DNA of 64,000 bases, taken from positions 7,192,001 to 7,256,000 of the forward strand of contig OZ176056.1 in NCBI GenBank assembly GCA_964247055.1, written 5' to 3'. Both the position numbers and the translations under genes were made by a program. Within the stretch, counting starts at the first letter, position 1, and each line of letters opens with the position of its first letter. Shown piece after piece: positions 10,693-25,600 of this stretch. Source of the stretch: Paragordius varius. Lineage: Eukaryota; Nematomorpha. The notes below the pieces were generated by a model. It was not told the origin of the DNA. It ran no database searches and was given only the letters and a program-made list of their open reading frames with translations.

Positions 10693-13600
10693 TTTCATCC
10701 AAAAAAAATGATTTTGTATTTTATGTTTAGCCCTGTTTAATTTGAATTATTTTCAGGTCTTTAATAAAGTCGTACATGGTATATGGATAAGGTATACAAC
10801 ATTAACAAAGAAAGCCTTTCCACAATTCATTATAAAATTATTAAACAATCTCTCAACATAAAAATCAATCAAAAAAGCAGTCATTATTAAAACTTTAGCA
10901 GACCCAGCCAAAAACTAAATAAAGAAAAGGAAGTTAGTTAAGGTTCTGTACTATCTCTATCATTCAATTGATATTGGTGTATCAGAAAAGGAGGCTAGAC
11001 CATCACTAACTTGCATTTTGTCAATGCTGACATAACAATTTTCATGCCAAAACAAAAGAAAAAACCAATTACGACTCTCAATATAATAATATAACATTAA
11101 ATGGAGAGAGGGGTCTGAAAATCAACCCTAAAAAGTGTGACTTATTAATACAACTGGAAGGAAGAAAGAAATACTCGATTAGAACAACAACATAACTTAT
11201 TTTGGAGAAAATATAACCATAAATGGCACCTCTAGAGAAAATATTGATAGAATAATAGCAATGGTAAAAAATGCAACGAAATTAAATTTAATTCATTCCA
11301 TTCTTAAATATAAAAGATTTAACTCTATGTTTTTCCAATAAGCACTAACGTTCTTTGACCAATAATTGGGTTTATGCTGGAGATACATTGGGAATATAAG
11401 ATAGATTAATATATTAGAGTGAATTGAGCCCAAACAAAGTCTAAAAAATTCATAGCCAGCAACTCAAATTCTTTCGCCATGTGATGAGAACCATTAACAT
11501 AGAAAACGTGAAAGTCTTATAATATATATATCTGATAAAAGAAATTACAGCACATTCAATCCATCAACTAGCAGAGATATGCATTAGAAAAAACACTATA
11601 ATCGAAGTTGTATCTACTGGCCCAAAGTTTGTATTTAAACTATGAGATTACCATCATCATCAATATCATACTTTAAATGTCAAAAAAGAAGTTTAAATAT
11701 TATTAAAACAAAGTTTTATAATAAAAGAGATTTTCCCATAAATATAAAGTGGAGCTTAAGTGAAAAGCTAGTTCAAAAATGATATCTATATATATAGTAA
11801 ACGAAAATTTATCTCGTTTTTCACTATAATGTAATAAAACAATAATACCTTCGTCTTAATGACCCGTGAGGCGATTGAGATGTCTTAACGCTGGAACCAA
11901 ATTTACTATGGTTTAATTCTGTAATTATATGTGTAAAAATGAAAGTTAACAACAGTAAAAAAACAAAACCTAATTAAAGATAATATCTTTTATTTTTCAG
12001 CAAAGACTTCGGGAAAAAACTATAAATTAACCCTAATAGAAAAGTATCTAAAAACTTTTATATGATTTAATTTTAAAAAAGGACAATTATTACCCCTGGC
12101 ACCCATATCTAATAGTTCTAATTCTTTTGCCATTGTTTTTAACAGTGTAGTCAAGTCACCAAATGTAAAGGAGTTATTTTCTGATGCATAAATTGACACT
12201 TTTTCTGACACTTCTATATTCCCAGGTTTACTATTTTGGCGATCAAACGAAGTAGATTGTGGCAATAAGTGAGGTGCTTCGAGAGATATCTTTATTATTA
12301 TTATGATTTAAGTAAAACTATTATAACTATCAACAACTATTTCTAATATACCCAAAAATTAATCATATAAAATAAATGATATAGAATTAAGATATATATA
12401 ATAATAATAATGTTACAAATGTTAGTTAAAATGGCGAGAAAAATATTTCAAAAAAATTATATTAACTTTTTTTAATTAAAAAAACGGTTTACCCCTAGCA
12501 TAAGATATGGCTTGTTTGGACTGTTTTCAAAGGCAGAACCATACAAGTCTGGCAATATTGATTTGAGATTGAATGTAATTGTTTTTACGATACAAAGATA
12601 ATACATTAACAATTCAATTAACCTATATCAAAATATATAGATATTAACATATACCATTTGCACACTCCAAGAATGTCCCTGAACATTTCAAGTTGGTCCT
12701 TACAACATTTCAATACCTGGACACCAAGTTAGACCTTAAACACTTCAAGTTCGTCCTTGAACATTTCAAGTTGGTCGTTCGACTTTTTTGTTTTATTTTT
12801 AACTTTGATCAATCAAACAGTGTATCATTCATTTATATTATCATTATTCACCCATTCTCTTGATTTAACCTTAACTAAATCAAAATCAACTTTTAATCAT
12901 TCAGAAACGTATTTTTCTATTAATTTCTCAAAAAATATTTTAATATAATTAAAATTACATACCGAAAAATATATAATTCTGGGCTATTAACTTTTCCGTT
13001 AAAAAGATTTATAAGAATAATGAATTTAAAAAAAAATATACAAAATAAACTGGATAAATGAAGATTATTAATTTTAAAAAATAAATATATAGTTAAAAAA
13101 TAATAAAAACATGTAAAAAAAATGGTTAAATTCAAACTTAAAAAATTTAAGGACCAACTTGAAATGTTTAAGAATTAACCTGGAGTTTTCAGGGCAATCT
13201 TTAAGCGAAAATGGTATATTAAATTTCCCTTCAATTTAAAATTAATACTGGAACATTTCCGAAAAAAATTTCATTTGTGGGCTAAATTAACTTAAATTGA
13301 TATTAATATTAGTTTATATTTATTATTATTCCACATTATTTTACATAAGTATATATATTTAATAAAAAATTTCAGGAATTCAAAGTGAGCTTAAAATCTA
13401 TATATATATATATATTATTTTAAAATAATAAAATAAAACTCAACTGGTTCTATATAACAAATATATGAAAGATTCAACAACCAATCTTTAATATCAATAT
13501 GAATTAATTTGGTCCCGTGATACATATGTATAGGAGAAAATTAAAGTGTAAATAATATAAAATTAGAGCCAAAAAATTTTATGATTTTTTGTGGGCAAAA

Positions 13601-16600
13601 ACATACTGATATTTAATAATCCAAAGCTTATGTTCCATACGATTCGTAATATCCGTTAAGGTAGAACTTGTCCATGTCGTTTTGAGCGCAAAATCAATCA
13701 GAGATTTAAGATGTGGGAATTTTACAAAAAATAAATTTATTTGCGTGGCATCATTTAACCACGAATCTATTTCACGGATTTGAGTTTCTAACCAAATAGG
13801 TTTACTCAAGTAAGCAACGGTTTGATGAATGGCCACACCGATATGCGAAATGAAACGTTGAATTATTCTAAGTTTATGTGAATTATCGTAATCTTGATTA
13901 CTATGCGTATTTATAGTTGAAAAAATGTATTTGAGCCTCGATAATATAGAGCAATATGGTGTAATTTTATCACCAATTTGTGGATCTAAAATAAGCCAAA
14001 AAAGTGCTGGAATACGAAGTGTGTATATGGGTGTCAACATTTGTCGTGAAGTTTTCTGGTTATTATCATTAAAGATGGTCAATTCATTTTGGGTATCTTT
14101 GGTTATGAAGGGAGAAATATTAACATGATACGTTTGGGGGAAATATAATTGCAAAATGTATGCTTGGTTGGTATTTGAAGTTGGATTGCATAGGCTATTT
14201 ACTACGGTTTCAAACTCCATGTCTTTTACATATGTTGAACTAGTCAATATATTAATATGTAATATATTATTTTGAGGATAATTTTTGCAATCACCTCGGG
14301 TTATACCAATCATTAACATATCTAATATAGTTTGATGTAAGTTAACTTGTTCGAAACTATATATTTGGGTATTTAAGTCAGCACCATCAATAGATATTAA
14401 ACTGGATATACGGGATACAAGTTCTTGTAATTTGCCCAAATACTCAGTAGTTATTTGGTCGGAACCGTTTCCAATGATCTGTTCAGTATTCAATTTACTA
14501 AGGAGGCATAAGAAAAGTGTAACGCAATTAATCAACGAATCTCTGACAGATTTAATAATGGGAAAAGACATGTAATAATCCGAATTATTTTGTACCACGG
14601 ACCATATAAATTGACAGGCTGGCCGCAAAAAATTTGTTATATCCTGTAACCATTCAAAAAACGGTTTTGTGCTGATGGATTTTGAAGAGAACTCTTTGTT
14701 CTCAGTAATTATAGTTAGGGTAAATGCTAGGATATTTTGTATACCACATATCATTATATTGGCAAGTAACATTGTGCGCTGAACATTATGAAATAGGTTG
14801 GAATCGCGATCTGTGGTTTCGGATTTATCATTAGCATGCTTTGTTAAGCTTATTGTTGAATAATCGTACAGGTATTTTGGAGGATAACCCTCAATATATT
14901 TGAGTAAAACTTCATTTTTATTCTCTTCAGATTTTTTGCATAAAAGTGTGGATATATTCTTAACCATTCGTTCAGTAATTAATGTTATTAATGGTAAAAG
15001 TACAAGATCAAAAGTTATAAATCCAATATCGGTGTAATGCATGTTTTCCACATAAAATTTGGCTAATTCACCGCACATTTCATTGAGCAAGTCCGCCGTT
15101 TGAAAAAATTTTTCACCAGCCAATTTTGCTATATTGACACATAAATTAACCAAGGTTTCTGTGATAGCTATCCCTAAAGAACCGGTTTCTTTGTCTTTTT
15201 CCAACTTTTGACGATGATAATTTTCAATATTAAATTCGTATGATTTTGTATTGTTCGTACATTTGCGTTCAAATTTCATATCAATTATCCCTGTTGTCTT
15301 ATTATTATTACTATTCAAGCTTTTTAAAATGTTAATTACTATTGAAATTAGGGAATTTCCAAATACAGTTGCACTTTCTACTATTGTATCTATTGATTCA
15401 CCACCGGGGGTAAATATTGATTTTAACGATTCATTTTGCTTGAGATACGTTAATATAACAAATATATTTGATAATTCTGTCAAAATTTTGATATGTTGCT
15501 TAATTTGTACCACTTTGGATTGCTCAAGCTGAACTTCTGTCCCGGTGTAAAGCTGTCTTAAAATGACACCTAACTAATTGGCACATCAATTTTCTCATGT
15601 TTGATATTATTATCCGATAATTCCTGGAGTCCGTTTTTTATGAACAAAGCACATTGTTTAATTATTCGATTAAATTGTTTAATATATGCGTCGATCCAAG
15701 ACTTATCAAATGGATGTTCATTGTTCATAACTGCTGGCATGGTTTGAACCCATAGACGTTGACCACAAATTTTAAGGATAAAAATGGCATTCTCCAACAA
15801 AAATATTTCATTTTCCGCTAAAAATGGCTCAACACCTGATTTCGTAAATAGGCATTCTATGCATGGAATTACATACGAACTGACAAGAGAATCTAGTAAC
15901 TGGGAATATGTTAAAATGTCGATTTTTTTACTCTCTGGATTATGAGTAAGGGTCAAAAAGCATTTAAGTTGAGAACCCCGAAGATTTCGCTCAATAATTT
16001 CTTCAAAATTTATCGTAGGGTGATGTGAAATATTACATAATACTTCAAGGGTAATTGTCGTAAAACATTGCAATTTTTGAATTTTAGCCATTGTATTTGG
16101 TGACACATCTAACAAAAGTAAGTAAAGTAGAACTGAAATAGGCTCAATCAACGTTGATTTTTGTTTCGTTATTTCAGTCTGATCATTATTATGTCCAAGA
16201 AAAGATGTAAGAAAAAATTCCACTATTTCCGAATCATTAGCTTTATAAATGTTAAATATAGATTTAAGGAATTTTACCTCATGCATTCCATAGTTTTTTC
16301 GATTACTAGTTATATTTACCAAAAATTTAAGTATACAATTGGCTTGATTAGAGGCAGATTCTCGCCTCTGAACCCATATATCGTTTTGTAAAGATTCATC
16401 TTTAATTTGCAGTTCATTGTTACATGTGTAAAACAACATTTTAACAGCAAAGTAAAGGGTTCGATATAATGCTTGTGTAAATAGTAGAGGTTGTATATCC
16501 TTGGTTATATTGTGGTGTGAATCATAATTAACTAACTTTGATGAAGTCAAATCACTTGCCTTTTTCTGTAGCAACGGCGATAACCATTTATCTGATACTT

Positions 16601-19600
16601 TTGCCATGGGAGATGTATTCAATTCATTCAAGACAAAAAACTGATAAAATACCACCTTTTTTTGTCCAACAAGGTTAAAGTTTGGATCGCGACCAAGTAT
16701 AATATGTTCAAATTCCCTTAAATAATTTAACAAAGACAATGATAATGTAAAAATGGCAGGAGGAAGCGTTTCGTTGGGAATTAGTTGTGTGACATCATCC
16801 GTATATATAGTGGTAAAATCATGGCTCATTATCACAAATCCAGTTAAAATATGAGCTAAATTTAATGGTAACTGCATTTTGCTGGTATTTCCAATATCAT
16901 AAGGAGGCCGCCACTCTAAAACCATTTTGATTTGATCGTATTCCGAATTCAGTATAGTGGATTCTTTATGCTGTTGACATATGTGTGAGCTAATGTTAAC
17001 GAGATAGATAAGTGATTGAGTTATAAGGTTAAAATTTGCCTTCTCAAACTCCAAAATATCATATACAGAATCTTTTAAAGGAGTAGAAGCGTTTGTATGC
17101 CCAGCACCAAAATTATTAACATAACATATTCCATTCAAGGTATAGTAACCTAAAAAATTTTTTATATATATAAATATATCATTTACAAAACTCAACTTTA
17201 AACAATTTAAAATCACTCTTGAACAATTCAAATTCACCCTTAAATAAATTAAGCGTCTTTTAAATTAAAAAATAACTTATAATTTATATTTTTAAAAAAA
17301 TAAAAATCTGTACAAAATTAAAATAATACTGAAAAAATAATCTAAGCCATAAAGATATATTTCATATTAATAATAAGTTATATTAGTTCAAAACACATAA
17401 TTTATTTTTAGGAATTTGAATTGTTTAGGGGTGAATTTAAATTGTTAAAGGGTGAATTTGAACTTAAATGGTACATATATAATGATGTTTGAATTTTCAG
17501 TAAATTGTTTAACTTGTTTAAACCGTAATTACCCACAAAATTTTATGTTTAAAATATATAAATTATGGTCTATTAATGTTTGGTATCTAATTTAGAAAAT
17601 ATTTATGCATAAATATTTTTAAAAAAAGTTTTTTGAATTAACTATAATGTACAAAACCATTGTAATAGAGGCAAAAAATTATTTAACCCTCATCAATAGG
17701 CACTAAACAATAAATCAACTGGAACAAAACAGAGGTTTATTTAAACCTTAAAACATAAAAATGTAATTAAATATAAATTTTCAGAAAAAAATACCCCGAG
17801 TTAGTGTTTCCAGGCATAACTGTAAAATAAGGGTTTGAAAATCTTGTAGAGGTTGACTTTTTGCAAACGTACCAGCTATTAATTGCTGGCCAAACTTTGA
17901 AAGTTTTAGGGATATTGATGTGTAAGTTAAGGGATTGTATCTCTGAAAATGTAATATATATATATAAATTTTAAATAAAAACCTTTCAATATAAAAAAAA
18001 TGACAAAATGACAAGGAAATTTTGCATATATCTGCATTTATTTTTACTGTAATACTAAGTTTTAAAAAACATTTAAAGGACAAATGTATGTCCTAAGGGT
18101 ACACATCGGACAAAATATACATACAGACAAATATTTTTTTTTTCAAAAGACAACCATACTTTTTAAATCTTTATATATTCCATATAACTCATTATTTTAA
18201 TAGAAAATATATCAATACAGATGTAAATAGGAGACCCCATCGATTTCATGTTATACAGTGGTAAAAAAATATATTATTTAAGTAATATTATTAAAAAAGC
18301 ATGGTCTTTTAGAAAAATATTTGTCTTTATATTTTTACTTATTGTCCGTATAAATTCAGATTTTACTGTATTTTATTAAATCACATTTATTTTTTGATAA
18401 AATTTCCCTAAAATTATATTTTAATGTAACTTTTAAATACGTTTACGAATTAAATACATTATAATGTATGGTATAAAAAAATGTTAAAAATAAATCTTAA
18501 AAATATTACACAATTAATAAAAAATGGTATTATGATGTTAAAAAAGCATTTATAATGAGTATTTTATATAATTAACCTAAATAAAAATATTGGAGTTAGT
18601 TTAATACAAACTTATAAAATTCATAAACTGAAATTTAGAAATTACTTTAAGCAAATCAGACATCCCAGCTTTTATATACATATTATACATTGTATAAACG
18701 AGAGAAATAATTGTTATATCATTATTAAGCCAAATATTCTCATTATTAGCTTTGTTCATTAATATAACAGTTTCCAGTATCTTTATAAAACAATCAAGCA
18801 AATTAATTAAACATTCGATTTGGTGAGATTGTAATTTAAATTTTTGCTTTTTGTCAAGAGTAGCCATTTGACAAAGATGCGTTATGAAATGTTCTATAGA
18901 AAACATAAAATTATGTATGTATAAAAGTGGTATATATATGTATTAAAAAACGGAAAATAAGGTATTATTTTTTTCAGAAAACAAGTACAAGGTTATGTTA
19001 AAATCTAATAAAAAAGTTAACTTATAATTTTTTGTAACAACAAAACGCTGGTAGTATACATCATTGTTGTTTTAAAATTACAAAAACAATTAGTATTTTG
19101 TACAAACAAGAAAATACCCATTATATCAAAAAACTTGCAGTTTTAATAATTTTAATTCTAACAATATTTAAAATTAACCATATACCTCATATTTAAAATA
19201 TTTTATTATACAAAAACAAATCAAAAATACCAAATATGGAATTATTAGTTGTGTTTTGTAACATTTTAAATTCGCTATTTGTGGGAGAAAATAGGGCCAA
19301 TTTAATAGGGAAAAAATTTGGCAGGCTTTGACACAGTGTGTTCCAATCCTCAATATTCTGTAGTAAAATAAAGGTTAATATTAGGGGTAGTTTTTTTAGT
19401 TTTACAAGCATTCCTGATATTGCCAATTTTTAGCATATAATTCATAGCCATTTTAGGAATATATTTTAAAAAATTATTTATAAAAAAATATTACGAACTT
19501 TTAGCATGTTTTTTGAACATATTTAGCAAAATCAAACATTGAAAATATTAACACTTGGATACAACTAGGGTTGTGCCCATTAGTCAATGACATGACTACG

Positions 19601-22600
19601 AAAAAAAATGACCTAGGTCAATTTTTTTATTTTTTTAATTTTTTATTTTTTTAATTTTACAATTTTTAAAAAAACAAAACCTTATATTATTTATATATGT
19701 ATTTTTTTTTAAATATCATATGATACACATCTTTTCTTTACCTCCTAAATCATAGTGAAATCAGCCTTGTGGAAATTTTCGATCAAAAAAATCAAGTTAC
19801 ATGCAAGAAATGTAATTACACTATATATATATTAAATAAAAACCGAATGAAGAAACATTTAAATGAAGTTCATGAAATAAATTTTATGATAGAAGGTGAT
19901 GGTCGAAAAGCAAGCTAATTATTTAATTTCTTAAGTTAGTCTTAAAAATTTCTGTTTTCAAGAGAAATTAGCCAGAAACATTTAGCAAATTTTATTTATA
20001 CATCCTCAACTCTAAACATAGTTGAAAATAAACATTTTCGGAATTTCATTAATACTTTAAACCTAATTATGCTATTCCAAATAGAAAACAGATTTCCAAT
20101 AAATTATTAGATTCATGTTATGAAGATATAAAAATAGTTATTAGAATATGTAAAAATAATATTTTATTAATCGTCGATCCCTTTACCAATATTCGTAGGA
20201 AGCTAATAATTAATATTATTGGCCAAGGATCCCAAAAATCATTTTTATTAACTATTGACGCATCTTATCATAGTAAGACTGCCGAATATATCTATAACAT
20301 AATGGAACCAATTATAAAAGATATTGGAAATTTAAATAATTAATGCCATTTTGACCGATAATGCAGCGAACATGAAGGCTGCTGAAAATTTAATTAATAA
20401 AGAATATCCTAATATAATATGACATGTATGCCAATGTCATATAATATATAATTTGATCTAACAATATATTAATCTTAATAAGATTACTGAAATTTTAAAT
20501 GTAGTGATCACGTTTATATATTCTAATAAATCGTATAAAAAATTTCAAGTATAAAAAAAACTTTGAACCATCCTAAGTTAACGTTAAGCTAATGGACAGT
20601 GATTCGTTGTTACACAATCTAAATAATTAGAGCATAAATAGGCTTAAATAAATGCATATTTTTTCATTAGTCTTAGCTTTCTGTGATTTGAAACTTTCTA
20701 TAAGTCTTTATGTAAGATTTTAGGAAAGATCATTAATTGTAGAAATTTAAATTATCAGGATTGGTGAAAGTATAATTTTAAAAAAATATACACTTTATGT
20801 AAAAACCTTTTTTATGTGATTTAATCAAGTATTTATGTATGTAGTTATTTATTATTGGCAATAACATATGGTATGACCTAGGTCAGACCCCCTTTTTCGA
20901 AAAAAGGGGGTCAAAATCACAACCCTAGATACAACACACTCATTTTAGTCCTTCGATTCAAATTGGGGTAGTTGGATACCCCAAGCCTGTTTAAAATCTA
21001 ATACTTCAAAAAGTATAGAAGGAATCGAAACCATGACAAAATTTTGCACTTATATAACATTAATAAACCGAAATATATAAAAAAATTTATTCAAAAATAC
21101 TTACTTATTTTAAGCTAAAACCGAAAGGTAAAAATTTAGTCAACGTGACATGTGTGAAATAGAAAAATTGAAAAATCAAAACAAACCGCTTTTCTATTTC
21201 TATCAATGTTAGATGTAATTTAAATAAAAAATTAGCTTTAATTTTACCCTTAAAATGAAATAAAGACGATATTTTGCATAAATTTTGTAAAATAAAAATG
21301 GCGTTAAAGTATTTGACATGGAACTTTTTTATCAAAACAAAATTTTATTAAGATATTTTGGCATATTTATATTTATATTTGGATAGAAGCATAAATTTAA
21401 ATTGGGACTGTTTCCTTTTATTAAAAATGTTAATTTAAATTTAGTCTGGGGTATTTAGATACCCCAATTAAAATCGTAGTGTTAATCATATATTAATGTT
21501 AGAAATGATATTCAAAACTTTAGAATGTTTGAATTGCAATTTAACAATTAGCAAAAAAATTTTGGTAAAGATAGCTTTGGGTACAAATATGTTTTAAAAA
21601 ATACGGTATGCATAATGGCAGCTTATTTTACACTATAGTAGGGCAATTTGTAACACACAGGAGTGTATGGAAAAAAGAAAGGATATAATTGTTTATTCAA
21701 CATTGCGTTGTTTTTTTTCCATACACTAATGTGTTGCAAATTGCCCCCTTCTATAGCGTGCTAAATAAGCAATCATTAAAATACATACTGTGGCGTATTA
21801 ATACCTTTATAGTGCTTGGCAAAATTTGAAAACAACATTGCAAAAGATGCCATAAATCAATCAAATAATCAACCATTTTGCTGTCCGTCAGCATTTTTTG
21901 CCTAGAAAAATTCTGTTTTGTCTTAGCAATTCGATTATTTTTCAATATGTCTGGTGATTCATTATTATTGATACATATAATAGCACAACATTCGCATATA
22001 ATGTGTCCAATCAATTCAATGATAAAGGGTTCCTGATTTTGTAACATAGTCTACATATAAAAAATTAAGATATTATATGTGTAAAAATTGATTAAAAATA
22101 ATTTTTACCATATTTATTCTCGCTTCCTAAAAAATGATAAATTTGGAATTTTAAATTATTTGAGTTTTTAATTAAAATATAATTTTAAAAGTGTATTTAT
22201 AATAATTAAGGGTAAACATAATATTCAGGGAGTGCGATTGAAATGTTATAGGGTAAAGTTTCAAATTAAATACATTAAAAATTTAAATTATACGGACGAC
22301 AAAATTTAAAGACAAATATTTTTTTTCTATAGGACAACTATACTTATTTAAATCTTATTTTTTTTAACATTGATAACGAGAGACAACAAATTTTTCGGGC
22401 ACTCGAGTTTTTGCATTTTATGATATTAACTATCATTTTAACAATAAATTTAAAATAAAAATTATAATTCCACCTAAGAATTTTGTATAATTTTATTTTA
22501 TTAATTATGCCCACTCTTATCAAAATTTTAAAAATGTTTTGTTTTGAAAATATATAGCAAATGCCCATTTGTAATATATCATTCGAAAGGGTGATTAAAA

Positions 22601-25600
22601 CCCTATAAAATTCATACTAATATGTTTTACATCGATAGTTAAAATTGAACATAGGAAGCGAACAAATCCGCGAAGCGAGAGCGTTTTTCTTAATTAATAT
22701 ATTTTAAAACTAATGGATGAAAATAGCTTAAACTTTGTATAGATGGCAATGAATGTCTAATAGGATGACACAAAAAAGTTTTTTTACATACTCATTTATT
22801 GCTTTTATGCCATATAAAACAGCTATTTTTAAATTTTTTGTTTTATGTAAAATTACCACCTCATCAATATTAATTTATTTTCTTTAGGAAACTTATGATT
22901 ACGAAATTTTAAAGACTAAAAACAAAGTTTAAGGTTTTTTTTAACGATTATGTAATAAATTTACAGTTATAACTAAGCATTTTAGCATCCACTAGGTAAA
23001 ATAATTTTGATAATAATAATTTTTATTAAAAAAGCACAAAAGCTTTTTCATAGATTTTTTACTAATGTAACCTTAATAATTATAATATAATATATATAAT
23101 TTTTAAATTAATTTTGTAAAAATTTATAATTTTTTAAGGGTTGAAAAATTTGACCATATAAACCTATAAGACGTATCAAGTAAATATATTTATTTGATAT
23201 AACAACAATGGAAAACATTATAAAATAATCAAATCATATAGGATGCAATATGCATGGCCGAAGATAAAAAAGTAACACAATATGTATGTATCTAAAGAAT
23301 ATCTCTTTACATAAAATATCTTACATTACTTTCCCCCTAATATACCATTTGCACTTCAAGAGTGTCCTTGAACAAAGTTGGACCTTGAACATTTCAAGTT
23401 GGGATTTGTGAACACTTCAAATGGGTCCTTGAACATTTCAAGTTGGTCCTTAAAATTTTTAAATTTTAATTTAATCATAATATTTGCATTTATTTTTTTA
23501 TTTTATTATTTTTTAACCTAATTTTCTTTATTTATTATATATTTATTCATTTTAAAATAAAAATTTTTATACAAAAACCACTTTTTTGTTTCAAACTAAT
23601 TTTTTTCCAATTTAAAAAAATTATTAACTTGTAGTTTTCAATGAAAAACTGTGAATAAAACCCAAAAAACTTGTATATTTTATAATTACGTGTCAAATTT
23701 TTATAAATATTTTAAATAATATAAAAAAATTAATAAAGATATACGGTTTCTGAATGAATAAAGTTTATACTGATTTAAAATTTATGCTATATAATAGAAA
23801 ATATTTTAATAACGATAAAATTAATGAATGATATACGATTTAATTGATAAAAGTTAAACACAAAACAAAAAAGTCAAAGGACCAAGTTGAAATGTTCAAG
23901 GACCAACTTGAAGTGTTCAAGGACCAACTTGAACTGTTCAAGGACAAACTTGAAGTGTTTCAAGGACACTCTTGAAGTGCAAATGGTATATCAGGAGGTT
24001 AACGCTTGCGCAAAGGCTATCTTCTTTCCGGGTTTGGGCTTTCTACCACAACACTCTAATTAGGAGTATTTTCATCCGGTGATAGGTGGGATTGCGTTGT
24101 GGTTCCCGAGGTTTTCGGGTTGAAAGGGGTGTCTACGGTAGATTCTGAGTCAGCTGTAAAAGTTGGCTGTCAAGAATGGAAGAAGTGTTATTTACCCCGG
24201 ATGCTGTACCAGTGTCCGTATCGCGATGTTCTAATCGTTCGCGTAGCTTATCCGCCTGTTTTCGGCTGATTCCCTCCTCGTTTGACTTCATAAGATAGAA
24301 GTTCCCTTCTTTTTATGATATGCCCCTGGTCCCACCCCTTATTCAACTCATTCTTTATGTAGATAGGTTGATTGGGCTAAAATTCGCGGCGTGGTTCTGC
24401 TTCATCTAAAAATTCATATGGGGTCGACTTTACCCACGAGATAGGGCTGTGCACTTGACGTTTTAGGAATAAAGCGGAGTTTCTTTTATCGACGCGTGGA
24501 AACCTGTTCTATAGGAATAAAAAACACCGTTCATTGCTTCATAGGCATGCATTGACCTTTAGTGGAGTAATAATTGGTTTACAAGGTTTTTATCACTCTT
24601 TCTACCAACCCGTTGGTTTTGATAGGATGTGTCTCGGATGGATAATTTTACGACTCCATATTCGGAGTTTTGTATCTACGAAGTAGTTTCCTCCATAAAT
24701 TACGATCTTTACATTGTTCTGTGGAAAGGCTACGTTGATTCAAGTCGATTTTTATATCATCATTATAAGAAAAGAGTGGTCGTCCCTTTCTTCTATTGCC
24801 ATCAACATTAATGTTATCAACAGTTTTTAAAGGATGGGTGGCGTCTCTTCTCTGAGTATGACCGTAGAGACGCAATCTGTTTGTTTGAATTATATAATCG
24901 ATTTTATCGTTTTCTTTAATGAAAATTGGTATTTCTGGTGTACGAAAGCAGCTTTTGAGTATTCGATTCTCACTGGTTAGGAGTTTTGTTTGATTTGTTT
25001 TGTTTAATGCCCAGGTTTCAGAACCATAGGTAAGAGCATGTCTTATTCCTGCCTTGTAAAGATACCATTTATTACGATTGTTAACATTTTTGTTTTGGAA
25101 AACATATTTTAATTGATTATATTTTATCCAACCTTGTTGTATTCTTCTTTTGATAGCCTTTTGTGGGCTTCCCTGAGATGATATGACATCTCCTAGGTAT
25201 ACGAAAGAGTCAACCAATTCGATGTCATGTCCATCAATGTTAAGTAGCTTTGGTCGATTAAAATTTTTATTGCTTGGGTCTAAGCAATTTAAGCATTTAA
25301 AATTTATTACATTTGTTAACTTGTCTTTTATTTTACAGCACTTTTTGTGCACCCACAATTGACATGATATGCATTTAATGGAATTTGAACGTACTTCCTT
25401 ACTGCAAATGGAACAGGGGTATCTGGGTTTTTCACTTTCACTCGTTATCATTATTTTTGTTTTTGTGGTGTTTATGATCATTCCATATTGTTCAAGGCAT
25501 TTCTTCCACTTGGAATATGTATTTACCAGTTGATCCCATGATCGTGTCGTTATCACGAGGTCGTCGGCGAATAACATTTCCCAAGGGCATTCACTTCTTA

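Noticed and set aside
13603-13607. GTATGT donor at the end of exon 12
   Set aside because: Stronger by sequence but leaves phase 2, which exon 13 cannot accept. GTTTTT four bases later fits phase 0.
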